A stretch of DNA of 64,000 nt from Bifidobacterium vansinderenii (GCF_002234915.1 NZ_NEWD01000016.1:70-64069), one strand, 5' to 3'. Counted from the stretch's first letter, positions 35,706-44,704 are shown. The notes: a model not told the origin generated them from the sequence alone. Translations and numbers: made by a program.

Positions 35706-36959
35706 TTACTCGGCTCGTCTCCAGACCCACCATGGTTCCTCGAATGGTGCGTAGCGCCAGTCGAGGGGGTTATCGGGTATGGGGACCGGTGTGGTGCGTA
35801 TGAAGTCGCGTTCGAGTTGTGCTTCCCCGCTGAGGCCGGGGGCTTGTTCGAGGGCCGCGTGGAGGATGACGTGGGCCTGCCGTTGCCGGTCCGTATAGCC
35901 GGGCAGCGGTGCGCCGGCGCGGTTCACGTACCCCTCGGGCAGGAGTTCCTTGGGGTTCCCTTCCCCCACGCTGAGCTGAACGTCCCTGCGGAACCAGATG
36001 GTGCGCGTGACGAGCCGTTGGAGGGCCTCCCGCGCTTTTGGTTCGAGCGGCCCATAACGGTAGATGCTCTCGCTGTATAGGGGGACGTCCATGACGACGC
36101 ACTGCTCGTCCATGCAGATGCTGCCGTACACCTCGAACGCGCGTTCGCGTGCCCAGGACGCGAGGACCTGCTTCTCGTGCCCCGGCCATGATTCCGGTGG
36201 CAGCGGTGGCCGGTTCGGTGTGGGGTGCCATTTGCGTGAGCCGGCCCTGTGCTGCTGCCTGCGTTCGCGGGTCTTCTCCACGACGTACTCGGCCTGCTCG
36301 AGCCACTCGGGGTCGGTCTCCCATTCACGGTCGCCGGCCTCGGGGTCGTAGTAATCGGTGATCCGGGCCGCCGCGAGTGCCGCCGCTCTGAACGCGGGCG
36401 GGTCGAGTTGAAGTTCCCTCAAGGCCCATCCGCCCGTGGTGTCGGCCACGCAGCGCATGATGTCATCGAGCCTCTCGCGGCTGATGATGTGCTCGTCCAG
36501 CGCGTCCTCAACGAGTATCTCGATGGGTAGCGTGTCGATGCCCGGAACCCCCGCGCGTTCCGCGTAGTGCTTCAGCACGAGGTTCACGCGGCCCTTCGCA
36601 TAGTCGAGGAGCCGTGGCACGAGGTCCTCCTGCCAGTACGTGACGCTCCGCGCTAGCCTCGCTGGCATCCCCATCACGTCCTCGTACCCGTAATCCACTC
36701 CAGCGTGAACCGGGCCATCCAGCGGTATGCCGTCGCCCGGGTCGTTCATCACGTCGTCGGGACCAACCCAGCCGTCACGATCGGGGTTCATGACGAACGA
36801 GCCATCCGGATAGTGCGCGTACCCGTCGTTCCTCCAGTCGTCATCATCATCTTCGATGTCTGTGGTGGAATCCACGGCCGGACCGACGATACGGGCCATG
36901 CGGGCATCCTCCTCGCCCCTCATGGACAGGGCCTCGCTCAAACCATCATCCACGCTCAT
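35706..36959 (-). CDS. Unknown 417-aa acidic protein
   Basis: The start is well supported by GGGAGGTCATT. Residues 1-90 are very acidic (DSTTDIEDDDDDWRNDGYAH). The middle is helical (LDDIMRCVADTTGGWALREL). A segment EYVVEKTRERRQQHRAGSRK separates it from a C-terminal domain with CMDEQCVVMDVPLY. No membrane segments. I recognise no family. Length and position are like the other large unknown minus-strand genes. Confidence 0.63.
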   Translation of the reverse strand: MSVDDGLSEALSMRGEEDARMARIVGPAVDSTTDIEDDDDDWRNDGYAHYPDGSFVMNPDRDGWVGPDDVMNDPGDGIPLDGPVHAGVDYGYEDVMGMPARLARSVTYWQEDLVPRLLDYAKGRVNLVLKHYAERAGVPGIDTLPIEILVEDALDEHIISRERLDDIMRCVADTTGGWALRELQLDPPAFRAAALAAARITDYYDPEAGDREWETDPEWLEQAEYVVEKTRERRQQHRAGSRKWHPTPNRPPLPPESWPGHEKQVLASWARERAFEVYGSICMDEQCVVMDVPLYSESIYRYGPLEPKAREALQRLVTRTIWFRRDVQLSVGEGNPKELLPEGYVNRAGAPLPGYTDRQRQAHVILHAALEQAPGLSGEAQLERDFIRTTPVPIPDNPLDWRYAPFEEPWWVWRRAE

Positions 36960-37050
36960 AATGACCTCCCATCAATCCAATCAAACCAACCCCCGCGCTC
37001 AAGGCCGGGGAACAATACGAAGCAATAATCAACGACACGGAACGGTGAAC

Positions 37051-37083
37051 GGCCCGGCGCTCCATAAAAATGCCGGGGCCTTT
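37051..37083 (-). terminator. Hairpin between minus-strand genes
   Basis: GGCCCGGC (37051-37058) and GCCGGGGCC (37072-37080) pair with one bulge, followed by TTT on the plus strand. It lies between the genes at 37136 and 35706 and replaces the usual 19-bp repeat. Confidence 0.5.
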
Positions 37084-37135
37084 CATTGGTTAGTGCGCGT
37101 TTCCGTGGCCGTCTCAGCGGCTCCGGCCTTCAGCG

Positions 37136-37870
37136 TCATTTCACCCAGTCGTACTTCGGCATGAAGTTATCCGGGTCGTTCGGGTCGGCTGGTGTGATGC
37201 CGTCACCTGCAACGGGGTCGGTCTGGATGGGCAGCACGGGAATGGTCCAGTGGAACTCGTTGCCACCGTTGTCCCTGATGGTGAGCTGCATGGGGTTCTT
37301 CGGTGTGGGGACCGCGTTCACCTCGTCCCATGGCATGTGGATGTAAAGCTTGACCCTGCCGGTCTCACCGACTTTGAGCGTGGGGTTCTCCGGCTTGAAG
37401 AGGCTTTGGTCAGCAACGTCGGTGCTTGGGGTCTGGTAATCGAACGTGACCTTGCCCTGCTTGCCGCTTGGGGTCGTTACCTCACCGGTGAGCACCTGGG
37501 ACGCCTGCGCGTCACCATCACCCGTATTCCTCCAATCGAGATCCACCATGAACACGTATTCGTCCTTGTTCGTGTTATCGAACCCGCTCAGGAGGCCGTT
37601 CCAGCGCAGTTCCTGCTTGCCGGTCTGCTTCGCGTCGAGGCCCTTCCTCTCCTCCGTCTTACCGGCCTTGCCCTTGCTCGTGCCCGTATTCGTGTTTGTG
37701 CTCGTGGAGCCGTTCGACCCGGTTTCCGCATTGCCGCTCGAACCACAGCCGGCAAGCCCCGCGAGTCCGAGCGACGCGGCAACCAGCACCGCAGCAAGCC
37801 GCATGGTCATGCGGCCGTTCCTCCGGGTCACGGACCCGGCTCCATTCATGCTCGTGGTTCCAACCATCAT
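37136..37870 (-). CDS. Surface lipoprotein with Ig-like fold
   Basis: A 244-residue protein from ATG 37870 behind GGAGGGAG. Signal MTMRLAAVLVAASLGLAG ends in lipobox GLAGC. A Ser/Thr/Asn/Gly-rich linker is followed by a domain with LLSGFDNTNKDEYVFMVDLD and KQGKVTFDYQTP, resembling the DUF4352/telokin-like beta-sandwich of actinobacterial lipoproteins. It should be anchored on the outer membrane face. A GGATATGC-type motif lies 80 bases upstream. Confidence 0.7.
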   Translation of the reverse strand: MMVGTTSMNGAGSVTRRNGRMTMRLAAVLVAASLGLAGLAGCGSSGNAETGSNGSTSTNTNTGTSKGKAGKTEERKGLDAKQTGKQELRWNGLLSGFDNTNKDEYVFMVDLDWRNTGDGDAQASQVLTGEVTTPSGKQGKVTFDYQTPSTDVADQSLFKPENPTLKVGETGRVKLYIHMPWDEVNAVPTPKNPMQLTIRDNGGNEFHWTIPVLPIQTDPVAGDGITPADPNDPDNFMPKYDWVK

Positions 37871-37949
37871 TCTTCTCCCTCCGACGAGCCGCGCAAGCAT
37901 CGAGCCACATGAGCCACGCACGGCCCCGTCAATCATCCCAACGAATCGT

Positions 37950-37959
37950 GCATATCCCC
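37950..37959 (-). promoter_or_regulatory. Shared GGATATGC promoter-like motif
   Basis: The minus strand reads GGGGATATGC, 80 bases before the lipoprotein start. The same word stands upstream of minus-strand genes at 49786, 51620, 54387, 59066 and (as GGATATGT) 59110. Confidence 0.45.
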
Positions 37960-38168
37960 ACCCGGCCGCCGGTCCGGACGCCCGCGGCGCAAGCGACGAT
38001 CAGCGACGCGGTACCCGAGGCAACCGACCGGCACGGCCGGTCACGATAGGAAACGCAAAAAACAACAAACAATCACCACCGATCTTTGCAAAAACGCAAA
38101 AACCAGCGGTATCCACGCACCGGGAACGAAACACCCGGCGCACGAACCACCTCCACGTCACCTGGCCA

Positions 38169-38777
38169 TCACTCGGCCAGCCGCTTCGACCTACGGCCAC
38201 GCACGCGCTTACCCGAACCACCCCTGCCGGAGCCTCGAGAACCAGCCGAGCCTTTCCCGGAACGCTTACCGGAACCCGGCTCACGCGAACCCGACTCACC
38301 CGACCCGTGGCCATGCTTCTCCAGGAACGCGCGAAGCATATCCGCATCACGCAACACGACCCGAAGATGCAACCTGCCATCCACCGGGTCAGTCGAACGC
38401 TCATACGAAATACCCATGCCCTCCACCTCACGGCCATAACGCGGCCAGTACTGCGTCAACGCAGGCTCCACGCTCGGACCACTGGCCCAAACATCCGTCA
38501 GCACACCAGCCACGGCCTCACCAGCAAGGAACCGCTGCACGGCACCATCCCCACTCAGCACACCGGCCAGACGCTCCAACGGGTCCCCACCACGGAACTC
38601 CTCACGACTCAGCCTCAGAACCTCATCAAGGTTATAGAACCAATGATTCCCAATCCTCACGCACGAATCCCCCAAACGCATCTCACGCAGACGAATCACA
38701 CGCAAGTAAGGCAACCGCAACAACACAGCCGCGTCGCTCGTGGAGCAGTAAAACACCCCATCCACTTCCCTAATCAT
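38169..38777 (-). CDS. Helix-turn-helix protein with basic RS/GS tail
   Basis: A 202-residue protein starting MIREVDGVFYCSTSDAAVLL, behind GAGGGGG. Residues 10-60 resemble an excisionase/MerR-type winged helix (SDAAVLLRLPYLRVIRLREM, GDSCVRIGNHWFYNLDEVL). The last 45 residues are Gly/Ser/Arg/Lys repeats, fit to bind nucleic acid nonspecifically. It could be an excisionase-like or regulatory protein of the element; that is inference. Confidence 0.65.
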   Translation of the reverse strand: MIREVDGVFYCSTSDAAVLLRLPYLRVIRLREMRLGDSCVRIGNHWFYNLDEVLRLSREEFRGGDPLERLAGVLSGDGAVQRFLAGEAVAGVLTDVWASGPSVEPALTQYWPRYGREVEGMGISYERSTDPVDGRLHLRVVLRDADMLRAFLEKHGHGSGESGSREPGSGKRSGKGSAGSRGSGRGGSGKRVRGRRSKRLAE

Positions 38778-38863
38778 GACAACCCCCTCAATAAACAAGC
38801 CCCACGAGAAACCGAAGGACAAAACAAAAAACGAACAAAAGAAAGAACGAATAAAAAACACGA

Positions 38864-38882
38864 GCGCGGGTGGTCCGGGATT
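38864..38882 (+). repeat. 19-bp repeat copy 10
   Basis: An exact copy, preceded by an A-rich purine tract. A degenerate arm to the right (GGACGAAGCCCGGCGCTC) pairs through GAGCGC/GCGCTC and TCC/GGA. On the minus strand the hairpin is followed by TGTTTTTTATTCG, a good terminator for the gene at 38982. Confidence 0.82.
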
Positions 38883-38981
38883 TAACGGACGAAGCCCGGC
38901 GCTCGCTGTCGGTGGGCACGCGCGGAGCCTCGTTTCCCATCCACTCCGCGCGTGCCGGTAACGGCCCTTTGGCCTCGGGGG

Positions 38982-39485
38982 TCAGTCCTCGAGGAGGTCG
39001 CTGGCCTCGGTGGCGATGTGGTTCACGAGCCACTGGTACGGGTCCTCATCGGGACCCGGTGCCGCGGTGAAGAGGGATGCCTGCCAGCTGTCCGTCTCGT
39101 GGTACTTCCGCTGTTCGTACTCCATGGCCCAGTCGCGATCCCGGTCATAGACGCTCTTCGTTGCCTCGTAGGTAAATTCGTCACCGTACTCGACGCCCCT
39201 GCGGTCCTCGTTATCGGCCCACTGGAGAATCACCCCGAGGCGGCTAACCGTGTCGTCGCCCTCGGTGTCGTCATCATCCCATGAGCCGAGACCCTCATGC
39301 GTAGCATCGTAGAGGTAGAGGTAGCCGTAATCCAGCTCATCCGGCTGGATGTACACGCCACCCTCCGGGGCGTCCTGTTCCACCGCGCTGAATCCGTAAC
39401 CATCGGTGATGGAGTAGTGACCGGTGCCAACGCGCGGCAGCTCCTTCAGCACGTCCTGAGCGATGTCCATCAGCTTCCTTGCCAT
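38982..39485 (-). CDS. Unknown acidic protein
   Basis: A 167-residue protein starting MARKLMDIAQDVLKELPRVG after GGAAGGAACCC. It is rich in Asp, Glu and Tyr (GYLYLYDATHEGLGSWDDDD) and ends LVNHIATEASDLLED. The acidity suggests a DNA-mimic or chaperone-like role, but there is no recognised motif. Confidence 0.6.
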   Translation of the reverse strand: MARKLMDIAQDVLKELPRVGTGHYSITDGYGFSAVEQDAPEGGVYIQPDELDYGYLYLYDATHEGLGSWDDDDTEGDDTVSRLGVILQWADNEDRRGVEYGDEFTYEATKSVYDRDRDWAMEYEQRKYHETDSWQASLFTAAPGPDEDPYQWLVNHIATEASDLLED

Positions 39486-39729
39486 TATTGGGTTCCTTCC
39501 CCTAATCGCCGGGGCCAATCCCCGGTCTTCCTTGGTCACCACCGAAATATCTCAGATTATTTCTTATCCCCGTGGTTTTCCTTGCACGGAGCGGGTTTTT
39601 CCACCCCTCCTATGCTCTAAGACAGCACGCTACCAGCGATAATCAGCGTTCGTCGGACGGTTTTTACGCTTACCGCGCAGGGCACGGTCAGACGCACAGG
39701 AACACACGAAAAGCAACGCTGGAAACCAA

Positions 39730-39774
39730 GCGCGGGCGGCGATACTCGATAATCCCGGACCACCCGCGCTGGTT
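39730..39774 (-). repeat. 19-bp repeat copy 11 with degenerate arm
   Basis: The conserved half is at 39751-39769. The left arm CCAAGCGCGGGCGGC pairs over about 14 bases. It lies 77 bp after the stop of the helicase gene. Confidence 0.8.
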
Positions 39775-39845
39775 TCTTTGTTTGGTTGTGTTTGTGCCGA
39801 TCGGTTCTGACGCCGCCGGCGTACCGGTTCCGCCCGGCAGGCTTG

Positions 39846-41891
39846 TCATGCCTTGCGGTGGCCGATGGCCTCACCGTTGCGGATGCGCTGGATGAGGAGG
39901 CCCGGCGCGTTCTTGCCGGGTTCGTCGCTCATGTACACGGTCGTTTCCCCGTAGGGCCGGATGCGGATTGCGTCCTCGCCGGGCTGTGGCTTCTCGCTGT
40001 TCATGCAGAGAAGGTGCAGGTCAGCGAGCACCGTATTGTTCTTCGTAATGAGGAGCCAGGGTTTCCGGCCGCGCATCTTGAGACTGACCTCGTAATCCGG
40101 GCCGAGCTTGGATTGTATCTTGCGGTTCACCTCCACCGCGACGTCATTATGCTCCGCGGAGTTGTACTGCATCTCGTCGCCGTTGTACTGGAGGACCTTG
40201 CCGAGCTGTTCGATGTCGTCCTTCTCCTGGAACGGGTTGTCATCCAGCACGTCCCAGAGGTTCTGTGCCTTTTCCTTGTCCGTGAGCTGGATGACCCGCT
40301 CCAGCTTGCCGTTCAGCTGACGACGGCCGTTGCGCAGGTTTATTCCGCAGGTCTTGAAGATGACCTCCGGGTTCCTGACGCTTGGGAGGAGCGACTCAGC
40401 GGACAGGCCCTTGGCCTTGATACGAGTGTTGCAGTTCTTCTTGTGGCATTCCGGGTCAAGCCATGCTTGGACCTCCGGATCCTCGCTGAGCATCGTAGCG
40501 AGTTTGATGATGTCCTCGTTATCACCGAAAGCGTTTCGGGCAGAGACCTTATCCTCCATGGACAGTCCATCGAAGATGTCGTACTTCTTGGTTTCCTTCT
40601 GCCTTTCGAGGATGAGCCTAATGCCATGCGCGACCATTTCATCCATGCAGCGGCCCTGCTCCGCGTAAGTGTGGACGCTGTCTATGTCCTTGCCCGCGGC
40701 CCTGCTGGTCTTCTTAGCGTCGGCAGGTTCGAGTGGGGCCTCCCACGCACCATCCTTAGCCCGGTTGAAGTCAACATTGACTCGCCTGCGGTTCGTCGCG
40801 GTGATGTCTGGCAGTTCATCCGCTACGTTGGTTGCGAGGAATAGGACCGCGCGGCAGTAGAAGTCCGTCTGCTGCGCGTTGCCGAAACGTGCCGTGAGGT
40901 TACTGCCCGTGCTGATCTGAGCGAGTACCTGGGCCGCCTTCGGACCGAGCTTCCCGGCTTCGTCCACGAAAGCGAAGCGCTTCCCGATGAGCTGTGCACA
41001 GGCAAGACCATTCGCGTACCTATCGGTTGAGGTGAGGCCGGCCATGTTCGGCTTCGCTGTCGCTACCGTGCTGAACCTGTCGCAGAAGCTTGTAAGGAGC
41101 GTCGTCTTTCCAGTGCCACCGCTATCCGAGGCAATGAAGTAGTTCTTCGGAGCCTGCTCGATGAGGGAATAGCCGAACACCATGCTGAGCAGGTCATAGC
41201 ATTTTTCACCTATGAGTGGACGGATGTACTTGTATGCGAGGTCCGGTCCGCTCGTCCTTATAGTGAACTCGGGCACCTCGTTCTGGGCAAGCTCAAGCTT
41301 GCCGAACCGTGATTTGCTGACCTTACCGTAGTACGTGCCGTTCAGGTCTATGCACCTCCGGACCGAGGGCACTCCGTCGCAGCCACGTGCAGTGACGAGC
41401 AGCGCTGATAGCTCACGACCGGTGATGGGGTCGTCGTTCTCCTTCATGACGTATTCGGCCCAGTTGCCGTTCTCGGTGCGGTCGTAGAGGTGGTAATCAT
41501 CGACGGAGCTGCTCTGCTGCATCTCATCACCACGGTCATCCACGACGCTGAGGGCCATCGTGTCAAGACCCCGCGCGCTAAGCATGAGGCTCGCTGCGAG
41601 TCTTGCTATCAGCCCTTTACGGCCGGCATCCCATTTCTTCTGGAGCTTATGGTCAACGACCACCCACCAGTTCTGCCCCTTCGAGTCCTCGAGGTCGAAC
41701 CACCCTCCTTCGTACTCATCCGCTTCGGACTGAACAAGGGTCATGGACCTGAGGAGCTGACGCACCTCGGTGAGCTTGTAGGTTCGTTTCTGCATGTACC
41801 TGCGAAGCGTGTCCGGTACGTCGTCTCGACTGACGTTATCGAACTTGAGCGTCTCGGCATTTGCCGAGTTAAGGCCAGAAACAATACGCAT
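39846..41891 (-). CDS. SF3 helicase / P4-type replication protein
   Basis: A 681-residue protein starting MRIVSGLNSANAETLKFDNV behind TAGGAGAAG; the frame continues upstream but through the leader. The centre holds Walker A SDSGGTGKTTLL, Walker B KRFAFVDEAGKLG, and motif C AVLFLATNVADELPDI with arginine finger NRRRVNVDF, all of the SF3 (D5/P4-like) helicase. The Cys pair PECHKKNC near residue 530 may bind zinc. No primase motif is clear in the N-terminal 250 residues. It should unwind the element during replication, probably with the HUH endonuclease encoded at 50737. Expression appears controlled by its leader. Confidence 0.85.
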   Translation of the reverse strand: MRIVSGLNSANAETLKFDNVSRDDVPDTLRRYMQKRTYKLTEVRQLLRSMTLVQSEADEYEGGWFDLEDSKGQNWWVVVDHKLQKKWDAGRKGLIARLAASLMLSARGLDTMALSVVDDRGDEMQQSSSVDDYHLYDRTENGNWAEYVMKENDDPITGRELSALLVTARGCDGVPSVRRCIDLNGTYYGKVSKSRFGKLELAQNEVPEFTIRTSGPDLAYKYIRPLIGEKCYDLLSMVFGYSLIEQAPKNYFIASDSGGTGKTTLLTSFCDRFSTVATAKPNMAGLTSTDRYANGLACAQLIGKRFAFVDEAGKLGPKAAQVLAQISTGSNLTARFGNAQQTDFYCRAVLFLATNVADELPDITATNRRRVNVDFNRAKDGAWEAPLEPADAKKTSRAAGKDIDSVHTYAEQGRCMDEMVAHGIRLILERQKETKKYDIFDGLSMEDKVSARNAFGDNEDIIKLATMLSEDPEVQAWLDPECHKKNCNTRIKAKGLSAESLLPSVRNPEVIFKTCGINLRNGRRQLNGKLERVIQLTDKEKAQNLWDVLDDNPFQEKDDIEQLGKVLQYNGDEMQYNSAEHNDVAVEVNRKIQSKLGPDYEVSLKMRGRKPWLLITKNNTVLADLHLLCMNSEKPQPGEDAIRIRPYGETTVYMSDEPGKNAPGLLIQRIRNGEAIGHRKA

Positions 41892-41898
41892 GATGCTT

Positions 41899-42101
41899 CT
41901 CCTAAGTAGGACCCGTGTGAGGCACGAGCCACCCTCCCGAGGAGGGCTTTGAAGATTACGCCCGGGAAATATCGTGGATGTCGTTAAAATCCCGCGCGAT
42001 CTCCGTGGGATGCTATCGAGCAGGTGCCAGTACCGAACAAAAAAGGTCGGCTCGAACCGGCTTTCGCCGGGCCTCACTCGAGCCGACCCACTACTTAGGA
42101 G
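41899..42101 (-). promoter_or_regulatory. Attenuator leader with anti-Shine-Dalgarno of helicase gene
   Basis: On the minus strand the leader first reads CTCCTAAGTAG (42101-42091). A long hairpin follows: GGTCGGCTCGA/TCGAGCCGACC (42088-42078, 42055-42045), with inner stem CCGGC/GCCGG. Six T (42044-42039) complete an intrinsic terminator. The ribosome binding region CTACTTAGGAG (41909-41899) is perfectly complementary to the first element. The RNA can thus end early, or pair its own Shine-Dalgarno. Confidence 0.75.
42045..42088 (-). terminator. Leader terminator upstream of helicase gene
   Basis: An 11-bp perfect outer stem with nested CCGGC-TTTC-GCCGG, followed on the minus strand by TTTTTT, 150 bases before the start codon it would block. 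Confidence 0.82.
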
Positions 42102-42117
42102 AGAAAGAACGACAAGA

Positions 42118-42133
42118 AGTACTTGCAAGTGCT
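42118..42133 (-). promoter_or_regulatory. Palindrome upstream of the helicase leader
   Basis: AGTACTTGCAAGTGCT is a palindrome with one mismatched pair, just upstream of the leader. It may be an operator for helicase-gene transcription. Confidence 0.35.
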
Positions 42134-42424
42134 GATGTCGTGGAGCGGGTTCTCATCTCCGTTCCTTCGTACATAATATCCAGCGGAACCCCATTCCGAG
42201 CCATCTACCCCATAGGTCCAGACTGCTGCGCGAAGCCAAGACGGAGATACTGCCTTGTATCACTTTCTGTTATTCATTTTTGTATGAATCTACTGGTGCC
42301 GGGCGGTGCTTGGAACTACCGTCTATCCATCAGTCCGAAGTCTTTGCCCGTCCCTGTGTTTTTCCGCGATCGGGGTCTAAGACGTCTCTTCTGCCGGTGG
42401 TTTTCCTCAGCCCCTCAACCCTCC

Positions 42425-42490
42425 AAAACGGCCTCAAAAACGGCCAGAATCGACCCAGAATCGACCCCAAATCGGCCCCGAAATGGCCCT
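42425..42490. repeat. Short tandem repeats, iteron-like
   Basis: AAAACGGCC and AAAAACGGCC are followed by AGAATCGACCC twice in tandem and two looser copies (AAATCGGCCCC, AAATGGCCC). The cluster precedes an AT-rich stretch. Confidence 0.5.
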
Positions 42491-43189
42491 TTCCACGCTG
42501 TCTTACCCCGCTTTTCCGCGTTTTTTACTTTTCTTATATAACCACTGGAATCCCAAGCGGGAGTAGGGCTGAGGACCTCTCTAAAAAGCGAATTACACAG
42601 TTACACAAGAGAAAAGTCAAATAAAACCCTATTTTTTGCCTCTAAAATCACCCTATTTTTTCGGGGGTGAGTAACGTGTAACCCCGATGTTCCGGAACCA
42701 AGGCCGAGGCTCAGGGCAGGTTTCCGACCTTAATTGGGAAAAGGAACTTGATATACAAAAATAGTGAAAGTCAAGGCCGATACGGTGAACAATGAGACGA
42801 AAGAAAAGAAGGGCAGTTAGCCGGACCAAAGAGAACAGGGGGAAAAGAAGAAGTTGAATGATCCAGCGTCCCGCGGGTCCTCCCCCACCCGACCCCTTCG
42901 AGTCAGCTCCACAATAAAAGGGAAGGTGGGACCGGAACCGGCCCGGGAAAATCCTCAAAAATAGTTTCCGGTTTTTCGTTTTTTCGAGGGTCAAGGAGAC
43001 CCGAAGCAGGAAAAACAAGAAAAAACGACGGCCAGCCGCACTGGTCGGGAGCGCCGCAGGTACGGGTCAGCGACCATCAAGAGGAAACGAGAAGCCGATC
43101 ACGCCCGGCGCAAAGCCAAGGCAAGGAAGAACAAGCATCAGCACCAAGCGGGACCGGACGCGAATCAAGTGCCAGACGTTCCTAACGAA

Positions 43190-43208
43190 AGTCCCGGACC
43201 ACCCGCGC
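43190..43208 (-). repeat. 19-bp repeat copy 12
   Basis: AGTCCCGGACCACCCGCGC, one mismatch, followed by a T-rich tract. No clear second arm. Confidence 0.72.
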
Positions 43209-43377
43209 ACGTTTGTTTTTCCTTCTTCTCACCGATCGGGGCTGGTTCTAGCCGACGCTTGTCTACTGCTAATTAGTAGAAGGGGACCATAGCCGTGCGC
43301 GCGGCACGTGCCGGGCCATCCGTCAGCAGCACCGCGGAACCCTCCGCTCTGCCCCTCCGCAGCGCGTTTCATGACCG

Positions 43378-43434
43378 GCGCTGAAAACGGCTCTCAGCGT
43401 TTTAATCACCGGCAGCCACCACCTGCTAATCCCC
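43378..43434. repeat. Two-block structured repeat, copy A
   Basis: The 21-base block 43378-43398 (containing GCTGAAAACGGCTCTCAGC, a small hairpin) and the 17-base block ACCACCTGCTAATCCCC are separated by 19 bases. Both blocks, with the same spacing, recur at 52906-52962. Confidence 0.6.
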
Positions 43435-43765
43435 GGTGATTAGCCCGTTCATCTCCTCCTCGTTTTTCGCGTTTCCGACCCGCACTACGCGCGACGCTGG
43501 AATGGCCCGTGAAACCGGCCCTCAGCCGCACCGCAGCGGGACCGGCACCAGACTTCAGGAAAGACGAAAACGCGGACCGCTCACCGGCAAAACACCGGGG
43601 GGAAGAGCGGCCCGCTAACGAACAAAGGACGTTCATGGAACCGTACCGAGTCAGTGGTGGGTACGCACGGCACATATCCCCTGGAAAGCGCAAGCGGCAC
43701 AACCGACGCGCGGGTCACGTACAAGCACACGGGACGAAACGGCCGAACCGAGGAGAAAACAAGTT

Positions 43766-43799
43766 GGGCCGTTCCCCAGCGAATACCGGGGAACGGCCC
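43766..43799. terminator. Perfect 12-bp hairpin in gene-free region
   Basis: GGGCCGTTCCCC and GGGGAACGGCCC around a 10-base loop. On the minus strand it is followed by AACTTGTTTT. No gene end is near. Confidence 0.5.
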
Positions 43800-44019
43800 A
43801 ACCGTGCAACAGAAAGGAGAAAAACAAACCAACGGCCAAGGTCGTGAATGACCGCGGTCACCCGGCGCATATCCCAACGAGCACGGCACCGTGGCCATCA
43901 GCCCGAAAAACCGCACCATGACCAGCGTCACCCCCAAGCCCACGCACCAACGCACTACGGCACGAATCAAGACGAAACACGAGAACCAGAGCAAGAAGAC
44001 GAAGAAGAACGACACGCGG

Positions 44020-44038
44020 GCGCGGGTGGTCCGGGATT
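44020..44038 (+). repeat. 19-bp repeat copy 13
   Basis: An exact copy after GAAGACGAAGAAGAACGAC. A weak second arm (GACGACC, then GCCC) lies to the right. Confidence 0.78.
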
Positions 44039-44172
44039 TTCCGACGACCATTGCCCAACGGCCATGAAGCAATGGTCCCCGTCCAGCTACCGCTACAAAC
44101 CGGGGCAACGGATACGAGAAACGCTACGGGACGAAAAGCAAGCGCCCGGCCCCAACGGCCCCTAACCGGTGG

Positions 44173-44189
44173 TCCCGGACCACCCGCGC
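44173..44189 (-). repeat. 19-bp repeat copy 14 (17 of 19 bases)
   Basis: TCCCGGACCACCCGCGC; the preceding GGTGGTC makes a tight self-complementary hairpin with GGACCACC. Confidence 0.7.
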
Positions 44190-44511
44190 AGCATTTTCGT
44201 CTTCTTCTCCTGTTTCTGCTTCGCTGCTTTTACGTTGTCCTTTTGGGTTGGGCTTTTTGTTTGGGCTTGAGGCTGAGGCTGAGCGCCGCGGGTCGGTCCG
44301 CGTCTCCTCGACGTGCCGCGCGTTGCTGTGGTGACTCCTTGACGCGACCTTCTAAGCGTGCCCTTCACTCGTCAATCCGTCGCGTGGTCTGGTTCGTCTG
44401 CCCATCGCGTGGTTCGTTGATTGGTTCCGCACGTCCGGGGTGTCATAGCCAGCTTCCACGCGCGGCTCACCTGGTGATGTGACTGGTTCCGCGCTTCTGG
44501 GGGTGTCCTCA

Positions 44512-44604
44512 TTTTGGTACCATTTTCGACCCTTACCCAGCCCTGCCTTGAGATGTCCGATTTTGGGTTTTGGTACCAAATTGGTACTAAAAAGGTACCA
44601 AAAT
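44512..44604 (+). promoter_or_regulatory. Cluster of TTTTGGTACCA sites
   Basis: TTTTGGTACCA occurs at 44512-44522 and 44568-44578. It is inverted at 44594-44604 (GGTACCAAAAT), with a partial TTGGTAC at 44581. Three copies are preceded by TGTCC plus ATTTTGG-like sequence. The cluster lies 100 bp upstream of a plus-strand two-gene operon and looks like an operator or a partition-type site. Confidence 0.65.
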
Positions 44605-44704
44605 GGGGACATTTGACCTGCTCAACGATATTGCCGATGGTGTCAAGATTCTTGCGGGGTCCGGTATCAATTCGGCCCCGCGCGGCACATGATTGGAGCA
44701 AGTT

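Larger units (their letters stand above)
41892..44704. other. 2.8-kb gene-free region, candidate replication origin
   Basis: No convincing gene. It contains the helicase leader (41899-42133), short tandem repeats at 42425-42490, an AT-rich tract with doubled CCCTATTTTTT and TTACACA (42590-42660), and three 19-bp repeat copies. It also has a perfect 12-bp hairpin at 43766-43799 and the TTTTGGTACCA cluster at 44512-44604. Placement next to the helicase gene favours an origin, not proven. Confidence 0.5.

Noticed and set aside
37446-38885. A 479-residue plus-strand frame
   Set aside because: Low-complexity Thr/Pro/Arg/His content, antisense to a lipoprotein and a helix-turn-helix gene, and it ends inside a 19-bp repeat.
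41978-42541. A plus-strand frame in the candidate origin region
   Set aside because: It crosses the helicase leader terminator and tandem repeats, with no ribosome binding site or domain.
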